A stretch of DNA of 64,000 nucleotides from BCD1 sp965230565. GTDB lineage: Bacteria > Bacteroidota > Bacteroidia > Chitinophagales > Saprospiraceae. Each line of letters opens with the position of its first letter. The stretch's first letter is position 1. Location: assembly GCA_965230565.1 (NCBI GenBank), contig CBDDLH010000016.1, positions 2,480,001 to 2,544,000 on the forward strand, given 5' to 3'. The notes beneath the pieces were generated by a model. The model did no database searches and had not been told where the DNA came from. It saw only the letters and a list, made by a program, of their open reading frames with translations. Shown piece after piece: positions 34,962 to 44,036 of this stretch. The position numbers were made by a program, and so were the translations under genes.

Positions 34962-35801
34962 ATGAAGATCAGGAACTTTATTTTTGTAGTTATTGCGCTG
35001 AGTGTATTCGCCTCTTGTAAGAGTGAATTCGAGAAAATCAGAGCCAGTGGAGACCCAAAATTGATACTGGCAAAGGCCGATTCTTATTATGCGGATGAAA
35101 ACTGGCAGAAAGCCCAAACCCTTTATGAACTGGTGATCAGCAGTTACCGCGGGCAGAAGGAAGCTGAGGATATTTACTACAAATACGCTTACACTTATTA
35201 TTACCTGGAACAGTACATTCTTGCTGCGTATTATTTTAATACTTTCAGTAAAACGTACAGTACCAGTGACAAGCGGGAAGAGATCGACTTCATGGCGGCT
35301 TATTGTAATTATAAAATGTCGCCAACTTTTAGGCTTGATCAAACGTATACATTACAAGCCATCAATGATTTTGAGAGTTTTGTAAACCTCTACCCTTTCA
35401 GCGAAAGAGTTGAAGAATGCAACAGTCTGATCGACGAGATGCGTAAAAAGCTGGAAAGAAAAGCCTTTGAAGAAGGAAAATTATACTACGATATAAAAAG
35501 ATACCAGTCATCCATTCAGTCTTTTGAAAATCTGCTGAAAGATTTCCCTGAGACACTGGATGCCGAGCAGGTCAGGTATTTAATCGCCAAATCTGCTTAT
35601 CTGTGGGCTTCCAATAGTTTTGTAGAAAAACAAAAAGAACGTTTTGAACTGGCTATTGAAAAAACACAGGATTATCTCGACACTTTTGGCGAAGGGCCAA
35701 ACAGGGAAGAGATCGAAACCATGTTAAATAAATCAAGAGAAAAATTAAATTCATTAAATAATGACGGATATCAAAAGCAGGGTTCAGGGACTGGATCCTA
35801 A
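34962..35801 (+). CDS. bamD: Outer membrane assembly lipoprotein BamD
   Basis: A 279-residue lipoprotein (signal MKIRNFIFVVIALSVFASC, lipidated Cys19) of the BAM complex, which inserts beta-barrels into the outer membrane. Five TPR-like helix pairs follow, e.g. ENWQKAQTLYELVISSYRG, YLEQYILAAYYFNTFSKTY and RYQSSIQSFENLLKDFPE. Start of a conserved Bacteroidota cluster bamD-rpoZ-coaBC-DUF4835. The last 41 bases overlap the start of rpoZ in another frame. Confidence 0.93.
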   Translation: MKIRNFIFVVIALSVFASCKSEFEKIRASGDPKLILAKADSYYADENWQKAQTLYELVISSYRGQKEAEDIYYKYAYTYYYLEQYILAAYYFNTFSKTYSTSDKREEIDFMAAYCNYKMSPTFRLDQTYTLQAINDFESFVNLYPFSERVEECNSLIDEMRKKLERKAFEEGKLYYDIKRYQSSIQSFENLLKDFPETLDAEQVRYLIAKSAYLWASNSFVEKQKERFELAIEKTQDYLDTFGEGPNREEIETMLNKSREKLNSLNNDGYQKQGSGTGS

Positions 35802-36099
35802 CATTCGCGCCCGAAACATCAAAGCACTTTCCAAAGAAACCGGAAACATTTACGAAACACTGAATATCATCGCCAAGCGTGCCAACCACCTGGTAGGTGA
35901 TATCAAGCACGAACTCAACAAAAAGCTGGAAGAATTCGCCATTTCTTCAGACGCTATTGAAGAGATCAGTGAGAATAAAGAACAGATCGAGATTTCCAAA
36001 TTTTACGAAAGACTGCCTAATCCGGCACTCATCGCTACGGAAGAATATACCAGCGGAGATCTGTTTCACAAATACAAAGAAAAAAGGCAGCATCACTAA
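35761..36099 (+). CDS. rpoZ: RNA polymerase omega subunit (Bacteroidota type)
   Basis: A 112-residue Rpb6/omega-like protein, which binds the beta-prime subunit and helps RNA polymerase assembly. The NIYETLNIIAKRANHLVGDI block corresponds to the conserved omega helices (normally 'A-R-A-Q'). Only one ATG is available, 41 bases before the bamD stop, so the overlap is real unless a rare start is used. The pairing with bamD and coaBC is a recognised feature of the phylum and supports the call. Confidence 0.85.
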   Translation: MTDIKSRVQGLDPNIRARNIKALSKETGNIYETLNIIAKRANHLVGDIKHELNKKLEEFAISSDAIEEISENKEQIEISKFYERLPNPALIATEEYTSGDLFHKYKEKRQHH

Positions 36100-36230
36100 T
36101 CATTTCGGCCACCCTGAAAAGGGTCCGGATGTGAGGTTGCCCTGAGGAGCCAAAGGATTGTTAAGATCGATCCGGCAGCGAAAAGGGAAACCTGGACTTA
36201 TTGGGTTCTCCTCCGTTTTCGGATATCTAC

Positions 36231-36266
36231 AAATGACGACCTCACCTTGTTGTGGGGTCGTCATTT
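36231..36266 (+). terminator. Hairpin terminator after rpoZ
   Basis: AAATGACGACCTCAC pairs with GTGGGGTCGTCATTT (15 bp, one G-U) with a 6-base loop, followed by CTGTTTTG. A smaller CTATTGC-ATAG-GCAATAG hairpin is at 36325-36342. The remainder of 36100-36396 shows nothing else. Confidence 0.65.
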
Positions 36267-36396
36267 CTGTTTTGGGTATGGAACCACGAATGTGGTGTTA
36301 TTTTCATTACACAAATAAGGAAAGCTATTGCATAGGCAATAGAAACAATATGAAACATTGGGACAAACCTGTTTTTTCCCATCTATTGATAAACAA

Positions 36397-37599
36397 ATGA
36401 ACAATATCAAAGACAAAAAAATTCTACTCGCCGTTACAGGCAGCATTGCGGCTTACAAGGCTGCTTTTCTGACACGGCTATTCGTCAAGGCGGGTGCTGA
36501 GGTGAAGGTATTAATGACCGAGGCTGCCACTGATTTTATCAGTCCGTTAACCTTGTCTACTCTATCTGCCAATCCGGTACATTCCAGTGTGAGTTCCGGG
36601 GAAGGGTGGAACAACCACGTGGAAATGGGGTTGTGGGCTGATGCCATGATTGTGGCTCCCGCTACAGCCAATACCCTGGCTAAAATGGCCTCAGGTATTT
36701 GCGATAATGCTGTGCAGGCCGTATATCTCTCTGCCCGTTGTCCTGTATTTTTTGCGCCGGCGATGGATTTAGATATGTGGCAGCACCCTACCACAAAATC
36801 CAATGTGGAGCGGCTAATTTCTTTTGACAACCATATGATTCCTGTAGGTTTTGGCGAGCTGGCGAGTGGACTTACCGGTGAAGGCAGAATGGCTGAACCA
36901 GAGGATATCCTAGCCTTCCTGGATAACTTCTTTGCCAAAGAACAAAAGCTTTCAGGAAAGAAAATCCTGATCACTGCCGGACCAACTTATGAGAAGATCG
37001 ATCCGGTGAGATTTATAGGCAACTATTCTTCCGGTAAAATGGGTATAGCGCTGGCCAATGAGGCAGCTGATAACGGTGCACAGGTTTTCCTTGTTTTGGG
37101 TCCTACCCACCTTACAACCGATCACCCGGCCGTTGAAGTGATCAATGTTACGACAGCTGTGGAAATGAGGGATACTTCGGTTCGACTGTTTCCTGATTGC
37201 GATGCAGGCATTCTTGCAGCAGCAGTAGCGGATTACCGTCCCAAATCCTATGCTGAACAAAAAATCAAAAAAAACGACCAGGATTTCACCATCGAACTGG
37301 TAGAAAACCCGGATATTGCCAAAGAACTCGGGCAATCCAAAAAAGCAGATCAATTGCTGGTGGGATTTGCCCTGGAAACACAATCTGAAGAGGCCAATGC
37401 CAAGGCCAAGATCAAGAAGAAAAACTTTGATTTTATCGTTTTAAACTCGCTTAACGACAAAGGAGCCGGTTTTGGCCACGACACGAATAAGATTTCCATC
37501 ATCGGCAAGGACAATAAGATCAAGAATTTTGAGTTAAAATCAAAGACTGAAGTTGCCGGCGATATTATTGACGAACTGGCTGACAGACTGGAGGCATAA
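36397..37599 (+). CDS. coaBC: Bifunctional phosphopantothenoylcysteine decarboxylase / phosphopantothenate-cysteine ligase
   Basis: A 400-residue fused enzyme for two steps of coenzyme A synthesis. The N-terminal flavoprotein CoaC domain (ILLAVTGSIAAYKAAFLTRL; active-site region ASGLTGEGRMAEP) converts PPC to 4'-phosphopantetheine; the C-terminal CoaB domain (ITAGPTYEKIDPVRFIGNYS) makes PPC with CTP. I chose the ATG at 36397, since 13 extra residues from an upstream frame have no family support. Same pathway as panC at 652. Confidence 0.96.
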   Translation: MNNIKDKKILLAVTGSIAAYKAAFLTRLFVKAGAEVKVLMTEAATDFISPLTLSTLSANPVHSSVSSGEGWNNHVEMGLWADAMIVAPATANTLAKMASGICDNAVQAVYLSARCPVFFAPAMDLDMWQHPTTKSNVERLISFDNHMIPVGFGELASGLTGEGRMAEPEDILAFLDNFFAKEQKLSGKKILITAGPTYEKIDPVRFIGNYSSGKMGIALANEAADNGAQVFLVLGPTHLTTDHPAVEVINVTTAVEMRDTSVRLFPDCDAGILAAAVADYRPKSYAEQKIKKNDQDFTIELVENPDIAKELGQSKKADQLLVGFALETQSEEANAKAKIKKKNFDFIVLNSLNDKGAGFGHDTNKISIIGKDNKIKNFELKSKTEVAGDIIDELADRLEA

Positions 37600-37642
37600 T
37601 ACCTCAATACTTTTAAACTGACAGGAAAATTTTTTAGGATAC

Positions 37643-38545
37643 ATGAAGAAATTATTCATACTATTATTCATTGCTGCTTTTGGGTTGTCTTCACAAGCAC
37701 AGGAGCTCAACTTTAACGTTAGGATCAATACTCAGAAACTACAGACCGTTGACCCTAAAGTCTTTGAAACACTTGAACAGACCATCCGGGAATTTTTGAA
37801 CAGCCAGAAATGGACCGATGATATCTACGACCCGGAAGAACGCATCAATTGCAACCTGGTGCTGACACTCCAGGAAGAAACGTCACCGACCAGTTTTAAG
37901 GCCGACCTGGCAATCCAGGCTTCACGCCCTATTTACAATTCTGATTCGGAAACTCCGATCTTTAATCACCTGGACCGGGATTTGTTTTTCAATTACCAAC
38001 AGTTCGATCCGCTGATTTACAGTAAAACAGCTTTCAATGGTAATTTGTCTTCCGTACTGGCTTTTTACGCATATATCGTATTAGGATTGGATTACGATAG
38101 TTTTTCTCCGCTTGGCGGGGAAGAATTTTTTCAATTGGCTCAGGATGCGATCAATAACATTCCATCAAGTTCCACTCCAAGCCCTTTCAGCGGATGGACG
38201 CCATCTGAAAGTAATCGTAACCGCTACTGGCTGGCAGAAAATCTGCTGTCTCCAAGAGTAAAACCTTACAGACTGGCCATGTATCAATATCACCGCCATG
38301 GTCTCGATAATATGGCTGAAAATGTGGACCAGGGGCGTGCGACACTGGCATCCACCTTTGAGGATATCGAAAAAGTTAACCAGGCATACCCTAATTGCAT
38401 GATCCTTCAGGTATTCAATGCAACCAAGGCATCAGAGATCATCGAAATCTTCAAGATCGCTTCTTTGGATGAACAAAATAAAGTGATCAGGGTTATGTCA
38501 AGAGTAGATCCTTCGAATGCGTCGAAGTATAGGAGGATTAAATAA
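37643..38545 (+). CDS. DUF4835 family exported protein
   Basis: A 300-residue protein with a signal peptide (MKKLFILLFIAAFGLSSQAQ). It matches the Bacteroidota family recalled as DUF4835, always near coaBC; typical stretches are LNFNVRINTQKLQTVDPKVF, LVLTLQEETSPTSFKADLAIQ in part, and PYRLAMYQYHRHGLDNM. Function unknown; the setting with bamD suggests a role in the envelope. In many relatives recN follows, but here a repeat element does. Confidence 0.85.
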   Translation: MKKLFILLFIAAFGLSSQAQELNFNVRINTQKLQTVDPKVFETLEQTIREFLNSQKWTDDIYDPEERINCNLVLTLQEETSPTSFKADLAIQASRPIYNSDSETPIFNHLDRDLFFNYQQFDPLIYSKTAFNGNLSSVLAFYAYIVLGLDYDSFSPLGGEEFFQLAQDAINNIPSSSTPSPFSGWTPSESNRNRYWLAENLLSPRVKPYRLAMYQYHRHGLDNMAENVDQGRATLASTFEDIEKVNQAYPNCMILQVFNATKASEIIEIFKIASLDEQNKVIRVMSRVDPSNASKYRRIK

Positions 38546-38820
38546 GGTTTGATATTGTTTGATGTGGTTTGACATAGTAAGAGGACAAAACTAGTTTGAA
38601 AAGTTACATTATCAAAAATTATTTTAACCACAGGGGACACTGGTTATGACATTTGAACTTTTGAACAATTTGAAACTAATTCTGTCCAAATACTTTGTTT
38701 AAAATGGTTTGACATTGTTTTTTTACCGCATCAAACTATTTCAAACCACATCAAATGGAGCAAAGCGACATCCTCGTGCACGCAGTGCCGGGACAGCGAG
38801 CCTGCGAGCCTCAAACAATG
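38546..38820. repeat. MITE-like element related to the one at 26405
   Basis: TTTGATGTGGTTTGACATAGT (38558-38578) pairs with 38735-38755 with one mismatch. Between them are TTTAACCACAGGGGACAC and TTTGAACAATTTGAAAC/AATTCTGTCC, shared in order with the 26405 copy. The right end continues with the GCTGTCCCGG-module in reverse (38770-38797), then AGCGAGCCTGCGAGCCTCAAAC, the terminal word of the other elements. It fills the gap after the DUF4835 gene. Confidence 0.7.
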
Positions 38821-38900
38821 AGCACAGCGAATACCAAAAACCAGGAAATTTCTAGCTATGAAAAATATCAGTTTAATTATTCTACTTTGTTTACCCCTTA

Positions 38901-40451
38901 TTGGGCTGGAGTCAGGCCGAAAAAGCACCTGCTATTCTAAGCTGGGGAGATGAACTAAAAGAACCAACCGGAACCTTCATCGAGAAGATCGTGAACTCCA
39001 ACAGTAACGGCATGATCACGGTCAGGCAAAAAAGAAGTATCCTCGACGCTACTCCAAAGATCTATATCGAACGTTACGACAGTAAAATGAAACTGCGCCG
39101 TTCGGAAAAAATCGATCTTAAATACAAAAACAGTGATCTTCAATTTGAAGATCTTATCTATTTAAACGGTCAGCTGTATCTGCTTACCAGCTATAACAAT
39201 AAAGCCAAGGAGAAAAACTTCCTGTTTTATCAGACCGTTTCTCAACGATTCACAGCATCCAAGAAGCTGAACAAAATTGCTGAAATCAATACAGGTAGTT
39301 GGATAAAGGAAGGTTCCTATGATATTGAAATTTCCAAGGATTCAACCAAAGTCCTTGTTTACGGACAACTACCCTATAAACGAAATGAGGCAGAAAAATT
39401 CACCCTGAATGTATTTAACAATAATTTGGAACCTGTCTGGAACAGAGATATCACCCTGCCCTATAGCGACGAATTATTGGCTGTTCAGGAATATAAGGTC
39501 GATGATTCTGGGAACGTTTACCTGTTGGGGAAATTGTATTATGACAAAGTACGTGCACGCAGGAACGGATTGCCGAATTATCACTACATCATTTTGGCCT
39601 ACACCGGAGGAGATGAGCAAGCTGCCGAATATAAGATCGACCTGAAAGAAAAATTCATTACGGACCTGACCTTCAAGATCGGCAATGACGGCAACCTGGT
39701 TTGCGCAGGTTTTTATTCTGAAAGACTGAACAATAGCGTCAAAGGAACGTGCTTTTTTGGCATCAATGCTCAAACCAAGGAGACTTTTAATATTCACCTG
39801 AAAGAATTTGATTTTGATTTCCTTACCGAATATATGTCCGAAGGTGCCAAGGAGAGGGCAAAAAGAGCAGAAGAATCCGGAAACAAAAGAAGAGCCCCTG
39901 AACTTTTCCGCTATTCCCTCGACGACCTGATCCTTCGTAGTGATGGTGGTGCAGTGCTTATTGCTGAACAGTACTATATTGAAGAATATAGATATTACGA
40001 CAGGTTTGGTACCAACCAGACCATTTATTACTACAATTACAATGATATTATCGTAGTAAATATCCGTCCCGACGGAAGCATTGAATGGGCCACACACATT
40101 CCAAAAAGACAACAGACCCGAAATGATGGCGGATATTATTCCTCCTACAGTAAGGCTGTGGTCCGGGATAAACTGTATTTCGTTTTCAATGACAATATCC
40201 GCAACTTCAGTGAAAAGGAGAACCGCAGGAAGCGCAGGAGAATTTACTACTTCGATGGCCGAAATTCCGTTATAGCGCTGGCTGAACTCAACAAGGATGG
40301 TGAGCTCAAAACCTGGCCATTATATCCCAACAGAGATGCGAATATCATCACCCGACCAAAGATTTGCAGGCAAACCGGCAGCAGGAAAATGGTCATTTAT
40401 GGGGAAAGAGGAAAGCGGTACCGGTTTGCCAACCTCTTTTTTGAAAATTAA
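38901..40451 (+). CDS. Exported protein of unknown function, signal peptide out of frame
   Basis: The main frame gives 516 residues from a TTG at 38901, beginning MGWSQAEKAPAILSWGDELK. A proper signal peptide, MKNISLIILLCLPLIG, is encoded from an ATG at 38858 but in the frame one base behind; removing one C of the CCCC run at 38894-38897 would join the two as a perfect exported protein. The body is beta-rich, with many Tyr and Asp, and segments like TLNVFNNNLEPVWNRDITLPYS and GDGNVYLLGK-type repeats suggest a propeller-like protein (my inference). Function unknown. Confidence 0.65.
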   Translation: MGWSQAEKAPAILSWGDELKEPTGTFIEKIVNSNSNGMITVRQKRSILDATPKIYIERYDSKMKLRRSEKIDLKYKNSDLQFEDLIYLNGQLYLLTSYNNKAKEKNFLFYQTVSQRFTASKKLNKIAEINTGSWIKEGSYDIEISKDSTKVLVYGQLPYKRNEAEKFTLNVFNNNLEPVWNRDITLPYSDELLAVQEYKVDDSGNVYLLGKLYYDKVRARRNGLPNYHYIILAYTGGDEQAAEYKIDLKEKFITDLTFKIGNDGNLVCAGFYSERLNNSVKGTCFFGINAQTKETFNIHLKEFDFDFLTEYMSEGAKERAKRAEESGNKRRAPELFRYSLDDLILRSDGGAVLIAEQYYIEEYRYYDRFGTNQTIYYYNYNDIIVVNIRPDGSIEWATHIPKRQQTRNDGGYYSSYSKAVVRDKLYFVFNDNIRNFSEKENRRKRRRIYYFDGRNSVIALAELNKDGELKTWPLYPNRDANIITRPKICRQTGSRKMVIYGERGKRYRFANLFFEN

Positions 40452-40580
40452 TTTTTATTGCGAGTTGCAGGTTGTGAGTTACCTTAGACAAAGGAAAATT
40501 AATACTATTTTTCCAAAAAATTGTATTTATTGCCCATTTCCGGGAACACGTAACCAGCAACTCGTTACCCGAAACTTTAA
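40452..40580. repeat. Composite repeat: AACCAGC-type arms around AATACTATTTTT hairpin
   Basis: GCGAGTTGCAGGTTGTGAGTT on the left and CGTAACCAGCAACTCGTTACC on the right flank AATACTATTTTTCC/AAAAAATTGTATTT at 40501-40528, which forms a 13-bp hairpin with one mismatch. Same modules as 10471-10540 and 24727-24830. Confidence 0.65.
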
Positions 40581-40595
40581 CCAATCACCTAAAAT

Positions 40596-41258
40596 ATGAA
40601 AATCGCCTCTTTTTTGGCAGGTTCGCTGATCTGCCTGTTCGGAATTGCCTGCAAAAATAATTGTCCGCCAGATGAAAAAATTGGTTCTCTTGAACTTGGG
40701 CAAACTACCGTTTCATTCATTCCTGAATTTTATAAAAACGAAGCTACCCTGTTCTTCAAAAATGCAAATGGAGAAACGCTTGAATTGACTTTGCAGGAAC
40801 AAATCCAGCAGAAAGATAAATTGTGTGTCGAGACCATTTGCACAGAGCTGGAATTTGATGGCAAAAGCACCTGCAAGTATTATGATGCCGATTCCCGTCG
40901 ATTTATTTATACAAACTTTGATTCTTCCCTGCTGATGGATTTGCTTTTTTCCAGTGAAGTAGCCAAAGCCAACACCGAATATTTTTACGATATTTTAACC
41001 CTAAGCATGTCCTCCTCCAATAACCATTTTGCCTATGGGCAACACCATACCGAGCAACGCTATACCGATGAGGCTGTAACTCCTCCTGCAGGAACAAACA
41101 TGATGACATTCCAGGAGTCTGCAGATCTTGTGGATACAACCTTTTCAACCGTTTATGTAAATGAGATTGATCAGATCAAAACGTATTATAATGCTGAGGT
41201 AGGTTTGGCCGGATTTGAATGGAATGGAACGGTTTGGAGATTTGTAAGTTGGGAATAG
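40596..41258 (+). CDS. Lipoprotein of unknown function
   Basis: A 220-residue protein with a lipoprotein signal (MKIASFLAGSLICLFGIAC, Cys19). The mature part is soluble with about four more cysteines (CPPDE, KLCVETICTELEF, STCKYYD) that may form disulfides. No domain recognised. It follows a composite repeat and ends at a strong terminator. Confidence 0.6.
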   Translation: MKIASFLAGSLICLFGIACKNNCPPDEKIGSLELGQTTVSFIPEFYKNEATLFFKNANGETLELTLQEQIQQKDKLCVETICTELEFDGKSTCKYYDADSRRFIYTNFDSSLLMDLLFSSEVAKANTEYFYDILTLSMSSSNNHFAYGQHHTEQRYTDEAVTPPAGTNMMTFQESADLVDTTFSTVYVNEIDQIKTYYNAEVGLAGFEWNGTVWRFVSWE

Positions 41259-41285
41259 CCAATAAAACAATTGTCCAGAAACAAA

Positions 41286-41322
41286 AAAAGCCGGATTCTT
41301 CCAAAGGGAAAATCCGGCTTTT
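41286..41322. terminator. Bidirectional terminator
   Basis: AAAAGCCGGATT (41286-41297) pairs perfectly with AATCCGGCTTTT (41311-41322). T runs are present on either strand, ending both the lipoprotein gene and the leftward synthetase/GNAT gene. Confidence 0.85.
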
Positions 41323-41340
41323 ACATATCAGAAACAATTC

Positions 41341-42105
41341 CTATGCAGGTACCATTTCATCCTGGTATTCATTAACTATTTGTTCTGCATAATAACCATC
41401 CTCCACTTTCTTCATCTTGAAACCGCGTTTTCTAAACATGTGCAACATGATGTAGTTCTCTAGCAGAATATTAGCATATACTTTGTGGATACCCCTTTCC
41501 TTGGCAATGTCCATGAGGTAATCCAGGAATTTGTTTCCTAGCCCCTGGTTGTGCCATGGATCGGCAACTACAACCGCAAACTCTGCTGCTTCATTATACT
41601 GATCAGCGATCAAACGACCGACACCAGCCATGACCTTCTTACCATTTTCCTCTAATTCAGCAATGATAGCGATCTCCCGGTCATAATCCGTTTGCGTATA
41701 ACGAACCAGTTGATCATGAGAAATATCCTTGATCACAGAGAAGAAGCGGAACTTCTGAGTTCTTTCAGAGAAGTTACTGAACATTTCTTTCTCCATCTCT
41801 TCATCCTCTGGTTTGATTGGGCGAAGAAGAGAAGTTCTGCCATCTTTTAGTTTAAACTCGGTAATATACTCAGATGGGTATGGTGAAATCACCAAATGCT
41901 TATATCGGTGTTTCGGATTGACGGGTTTTCCATCAAGCACTACCTTGGCATCCAGGATAACGCCTCCATGTTCATCAACGCCAAATGGGTTGATATCGAT
42001 CTCTTCAATTTCAGGGAAATCAGTGAGGAGATAGGCGAATTTATACAACAGGAACTGAATGGAAGTGATATCCGCCGCAGGCATTCCCCGGTATCCTTTG
42101 AGCAA
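41341..42105 (-). CDS. C-terminal part of Pat-like acyl-CoA synthetase: ATP-grasp end plus GNAT domain
   Basis: A 254-residue frame beginning MLKGYRGMPAADITSIQFLL, which is the interior of the ATP-grasp domain (EIDINPFGVDEHGGVILDAK), followed by a GNAT acetyltransferase domain (about 90-245; acetyl-CoA loop VVVADPWHNQGLGNKFLDYL). Bases 42106-42140 read in this frame continue upstream without a start as LRLIEDTKVYKLLKGY, which joins exactly to the end of the next entry. So this is not an independent gene but the downstream half of a broken one. It would acetylate lysines of target proteins, as in Salmonella Pat. Confidence 0.8.
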   Translation of the reverse strand: MLKGYRGMPAADITSIQFLLYKFAYLLTDFPEIEEIDINPFGVDEHGGVILDAKVVLDGKPVNPKHRYKHLVISPYPSEYITEFKLKDGRTSLLRPIKPEDEEMEKEMFSNFSERTQKFRFFSVIKDISHDQLVRYTQTDYDREIAIIAELEENGKKVMAGVGRLIADQYNEAAEFAVVVADPWHNQGLGNKFLDYLMDIAKERGIHKVYANILLENYIMLHMFRKRGFKMKKVEDGYYAEQIVNEYQDEMVPA

Positions 42106-42128
42106 TTTGTAAACCTTGGTATCTTCTA

Positions 42129-44036
42129 TCAGGCGCAGGCCAGGGCCATATTTAATGGAGGCAAACCAACAGTGGTATCTTTAAACACCTCAACTGCAAC
42201 ACCCCCCATACCAAATACGATGGTAGGACCGAAGATAGGATCGCGTTTACAACCTATGATCAGTTCGTAACGCTTCTTCATCATCTTTTCGATGAAAACA
42301 CCCCTGATATCAGCATCAGGAACTCCTTCTTTGGCAGATTCGATAATCTGATCAAAGTGGAAGGCAACACTTTCCCGACGCTTCACATTTAATACTACGC
42401 CACCTACATCCGTTTTGTGCAATATGTCCGGTGAAGCAATCTTCATCACCACCGGATATCCGATTTTGTCCGCCAAGTCCATAGCTTCTTCCCTGGTCGC
42501 AGCCAGACCGTTTTCAATCACTTCAATCTGGTAATTACTCAGGAATTGTTTCGCTTCATATTCCGTCAAAACCTTGCGTCCGTCATCCAATACGTTTCTC
42601 AGCAATTCACGATTTTCCTCTTTTTTAGGGTTAAAAGCACTAGGAATAACTGAAGGCGTTTGCTGGATAGTCTTGAGGTTCCTTCTATAATCGTTCATGT
42701 ACATGAAGCAGCGAACGGCATTTTCCGGAATACTGTACACCGGAATATTATGCTGTTCCAGAACTTCACGACCTTCCTGTACATCTTCTGCGCCCATCCA
42801 GGATGCAAGAACTGTTTTCCTTTCAATTTTCGGAATGGTTACAATCGCTTCGGCAATAGCCTTAGAATCGGTCATCGCCTGTGGTGTCAGAATGACCAGA
42901 ATACCATCTACATTCGGATCTTTCACACATACTTCTACGGCCTTTCTGTATTCTTCCGGACCTGCATCCCCTAATACGTCAATCGGGTTATTATGGCTCC
43001 AGAATGGTGACAGGTGATTGTTGAGTTCTTCAATCGTCTCTTTTGACAATTCCGCCAATTGTCCGCCTTTGGATATTAAAAGATCCGTAGCGATTACGCC
43101 AGGCCCGCCGGCATTGGTGATCATTGCCATTCGTTTTCCGGATGGCTTTGGCTGAGCAGACAATGACTGGGCAATGTGAAACAATTCCCCAATGGTATCA
43201 ACTCTGACGATACCCGCACGTTTGAACGCTGCATCAAATACAAAATCGTTACCGGCAAGACTTCCCGTGTGAGACATAGCCGCCTGGGCTCCCTCAGTGC
43301 TCTTTCCGGCTTTCAGTACGATGATCGGTTTATTTCTCGCATAAGCCCTCGCCGCACTCAGGAATTTCCGGGCATCCTTGAGTGATTCCATGTATATTAC
43401 AATACTCGAAGTATAGGGATCACTACCGAAGTAATCAATGAGGTCGTCAAAACTCACGTCGATCATGGAACCAATGGAAACGAAATGACTGAAACCAACA
43501 TTCATCTTGATCGACCAATCGAGAATGGCGGTACAGAGTGCTCCACTTTGAGAAATGAAGGCAATATTTCCGGGCAAAGCCATTTTATTGGCAAAGCTGG
43601 CGTTGAGTTTAATGGAAGGTTTGATGAACCCAAGGCAGTTTGGTCCGATCAACCTCATATTATATCTTCTTACCGTTTTGAGGATCTCTTTGGTCATGGC
43701 CTGACCTTCTTCTCCTGCTTCGGCAAATCCTGCAGAGATCAACAATATACCGGATACTCCTGCAATACCACAATCTTCCACAATCGGCAAAACCGTTTTG
43801 GCGGGAGTGGCAATAATAGCCAGATCCACCTTGTCAGGGATTTCCTGAATATTCGGATAAGCCTTTACCCCTAAAATATTATCTCGTTTAGGGTTTACCG
43901 GATAAACAATACCGTCAAAACCGGAACCAATAAGATTTCTAACCAATGCATAACCTACCGCTCCTTCATTGGCTGTAGCCCCAATGATCGCAATCACTCT
44001 GGGGTTAAATAAACTTGTTAATTTTTTAGTAACCAC
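42129..44036 (-). CDS. Acyl/acetyl-CoA synthetase (ADP-forming type) part of Pat-like protein
   Basis: A 635-residue frame with a CoA-binding Rossmann domain (IAIIGATANEGAVGYALVRN), succinyl-CoA ligase-like domains with AAMSHTGSLAGNDFVFDAAF, in which the histidine phosphorylated in ADP-forming synthetases appears to be kept, and the first part of ATP-grasp (IGYPVVMKIASPDILHKTDV). It ends GLPPLNMALACA with a premature TGA. One missing base near 42134-42140 (a CC that is probably CCC) would restore a single protein of about 895 residues, as long as Salmonella Pat/YfiQ. Perfect TACCTTTG -7 box on the reverse strand at 44124-44117. Divergent from the pyruvate oxidoreductase gene. Confidence 0.85.
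   Translation of the reverse strand: MVTKKLTSLFNPRVIAIIGATANEGAVGYALVRNLIGSGFDGIVYPVNPKRDNILGVKAYPNIQEIPDKVDLAIIATPAKTVLPIVEDCGIAGVSGILLISAGFAEAGEEGQAMTKEILKTVRRYNMRLIGPNCLGFIKPSIKLNASFANKMALPGNIAFISQSGALCTAILDWSIKMNVGFSHFVSIGSMIDVSFDDLIDYFGSDPYTSSIVIYMESLKDARKFLSAARAYARNKPIIVLKAGKSTEGAQAAMSHTGSLAGNDFVFDAAFKRAGIVRVDTIGELFHIAQSLSAQPKPSGKRMAMITNAGGPGVIATDLLISKGGQLAELSKETIEELNNHLSPFWSHNNPIDVLGDAGPEEYRKAVEVCVKDPNVDGILVILTPQAMTDSKAIAEAIVTIPKIERKTVLASWMGAEDVQEGREVLEQHNIPVYSIPENAVRCFMYMNDYRRNLKTIQQTPSVIPSAFNPKKEENRELLRNVLDDGRKVLTEYEAKQFLSNYQIEVIENGLAATREEAMDLADKIGYPVVMKIASPDILHKTDVGGVVLNVKRRESVAFHFDQIIESAKEGVPDADIRGVFIEKMMKKRYELIIGCKRDPIFGPTIVFGMGGVAVEVFKDTTVGLPPLNMALACA

Noticed and set aside
36100..36230. 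Riboswitch before coaBC
   Set aside because: No conserved core of a class I know could be matched, and the following hairpin is a plain terminator of the upstream genes.
36158..36400. 80-codon rightward frame between rpoZ and coaBC
   Set aside because: It runs through a 15-bp terminator hairpin and overlaps the coaBC start; composition unlike a real protein.
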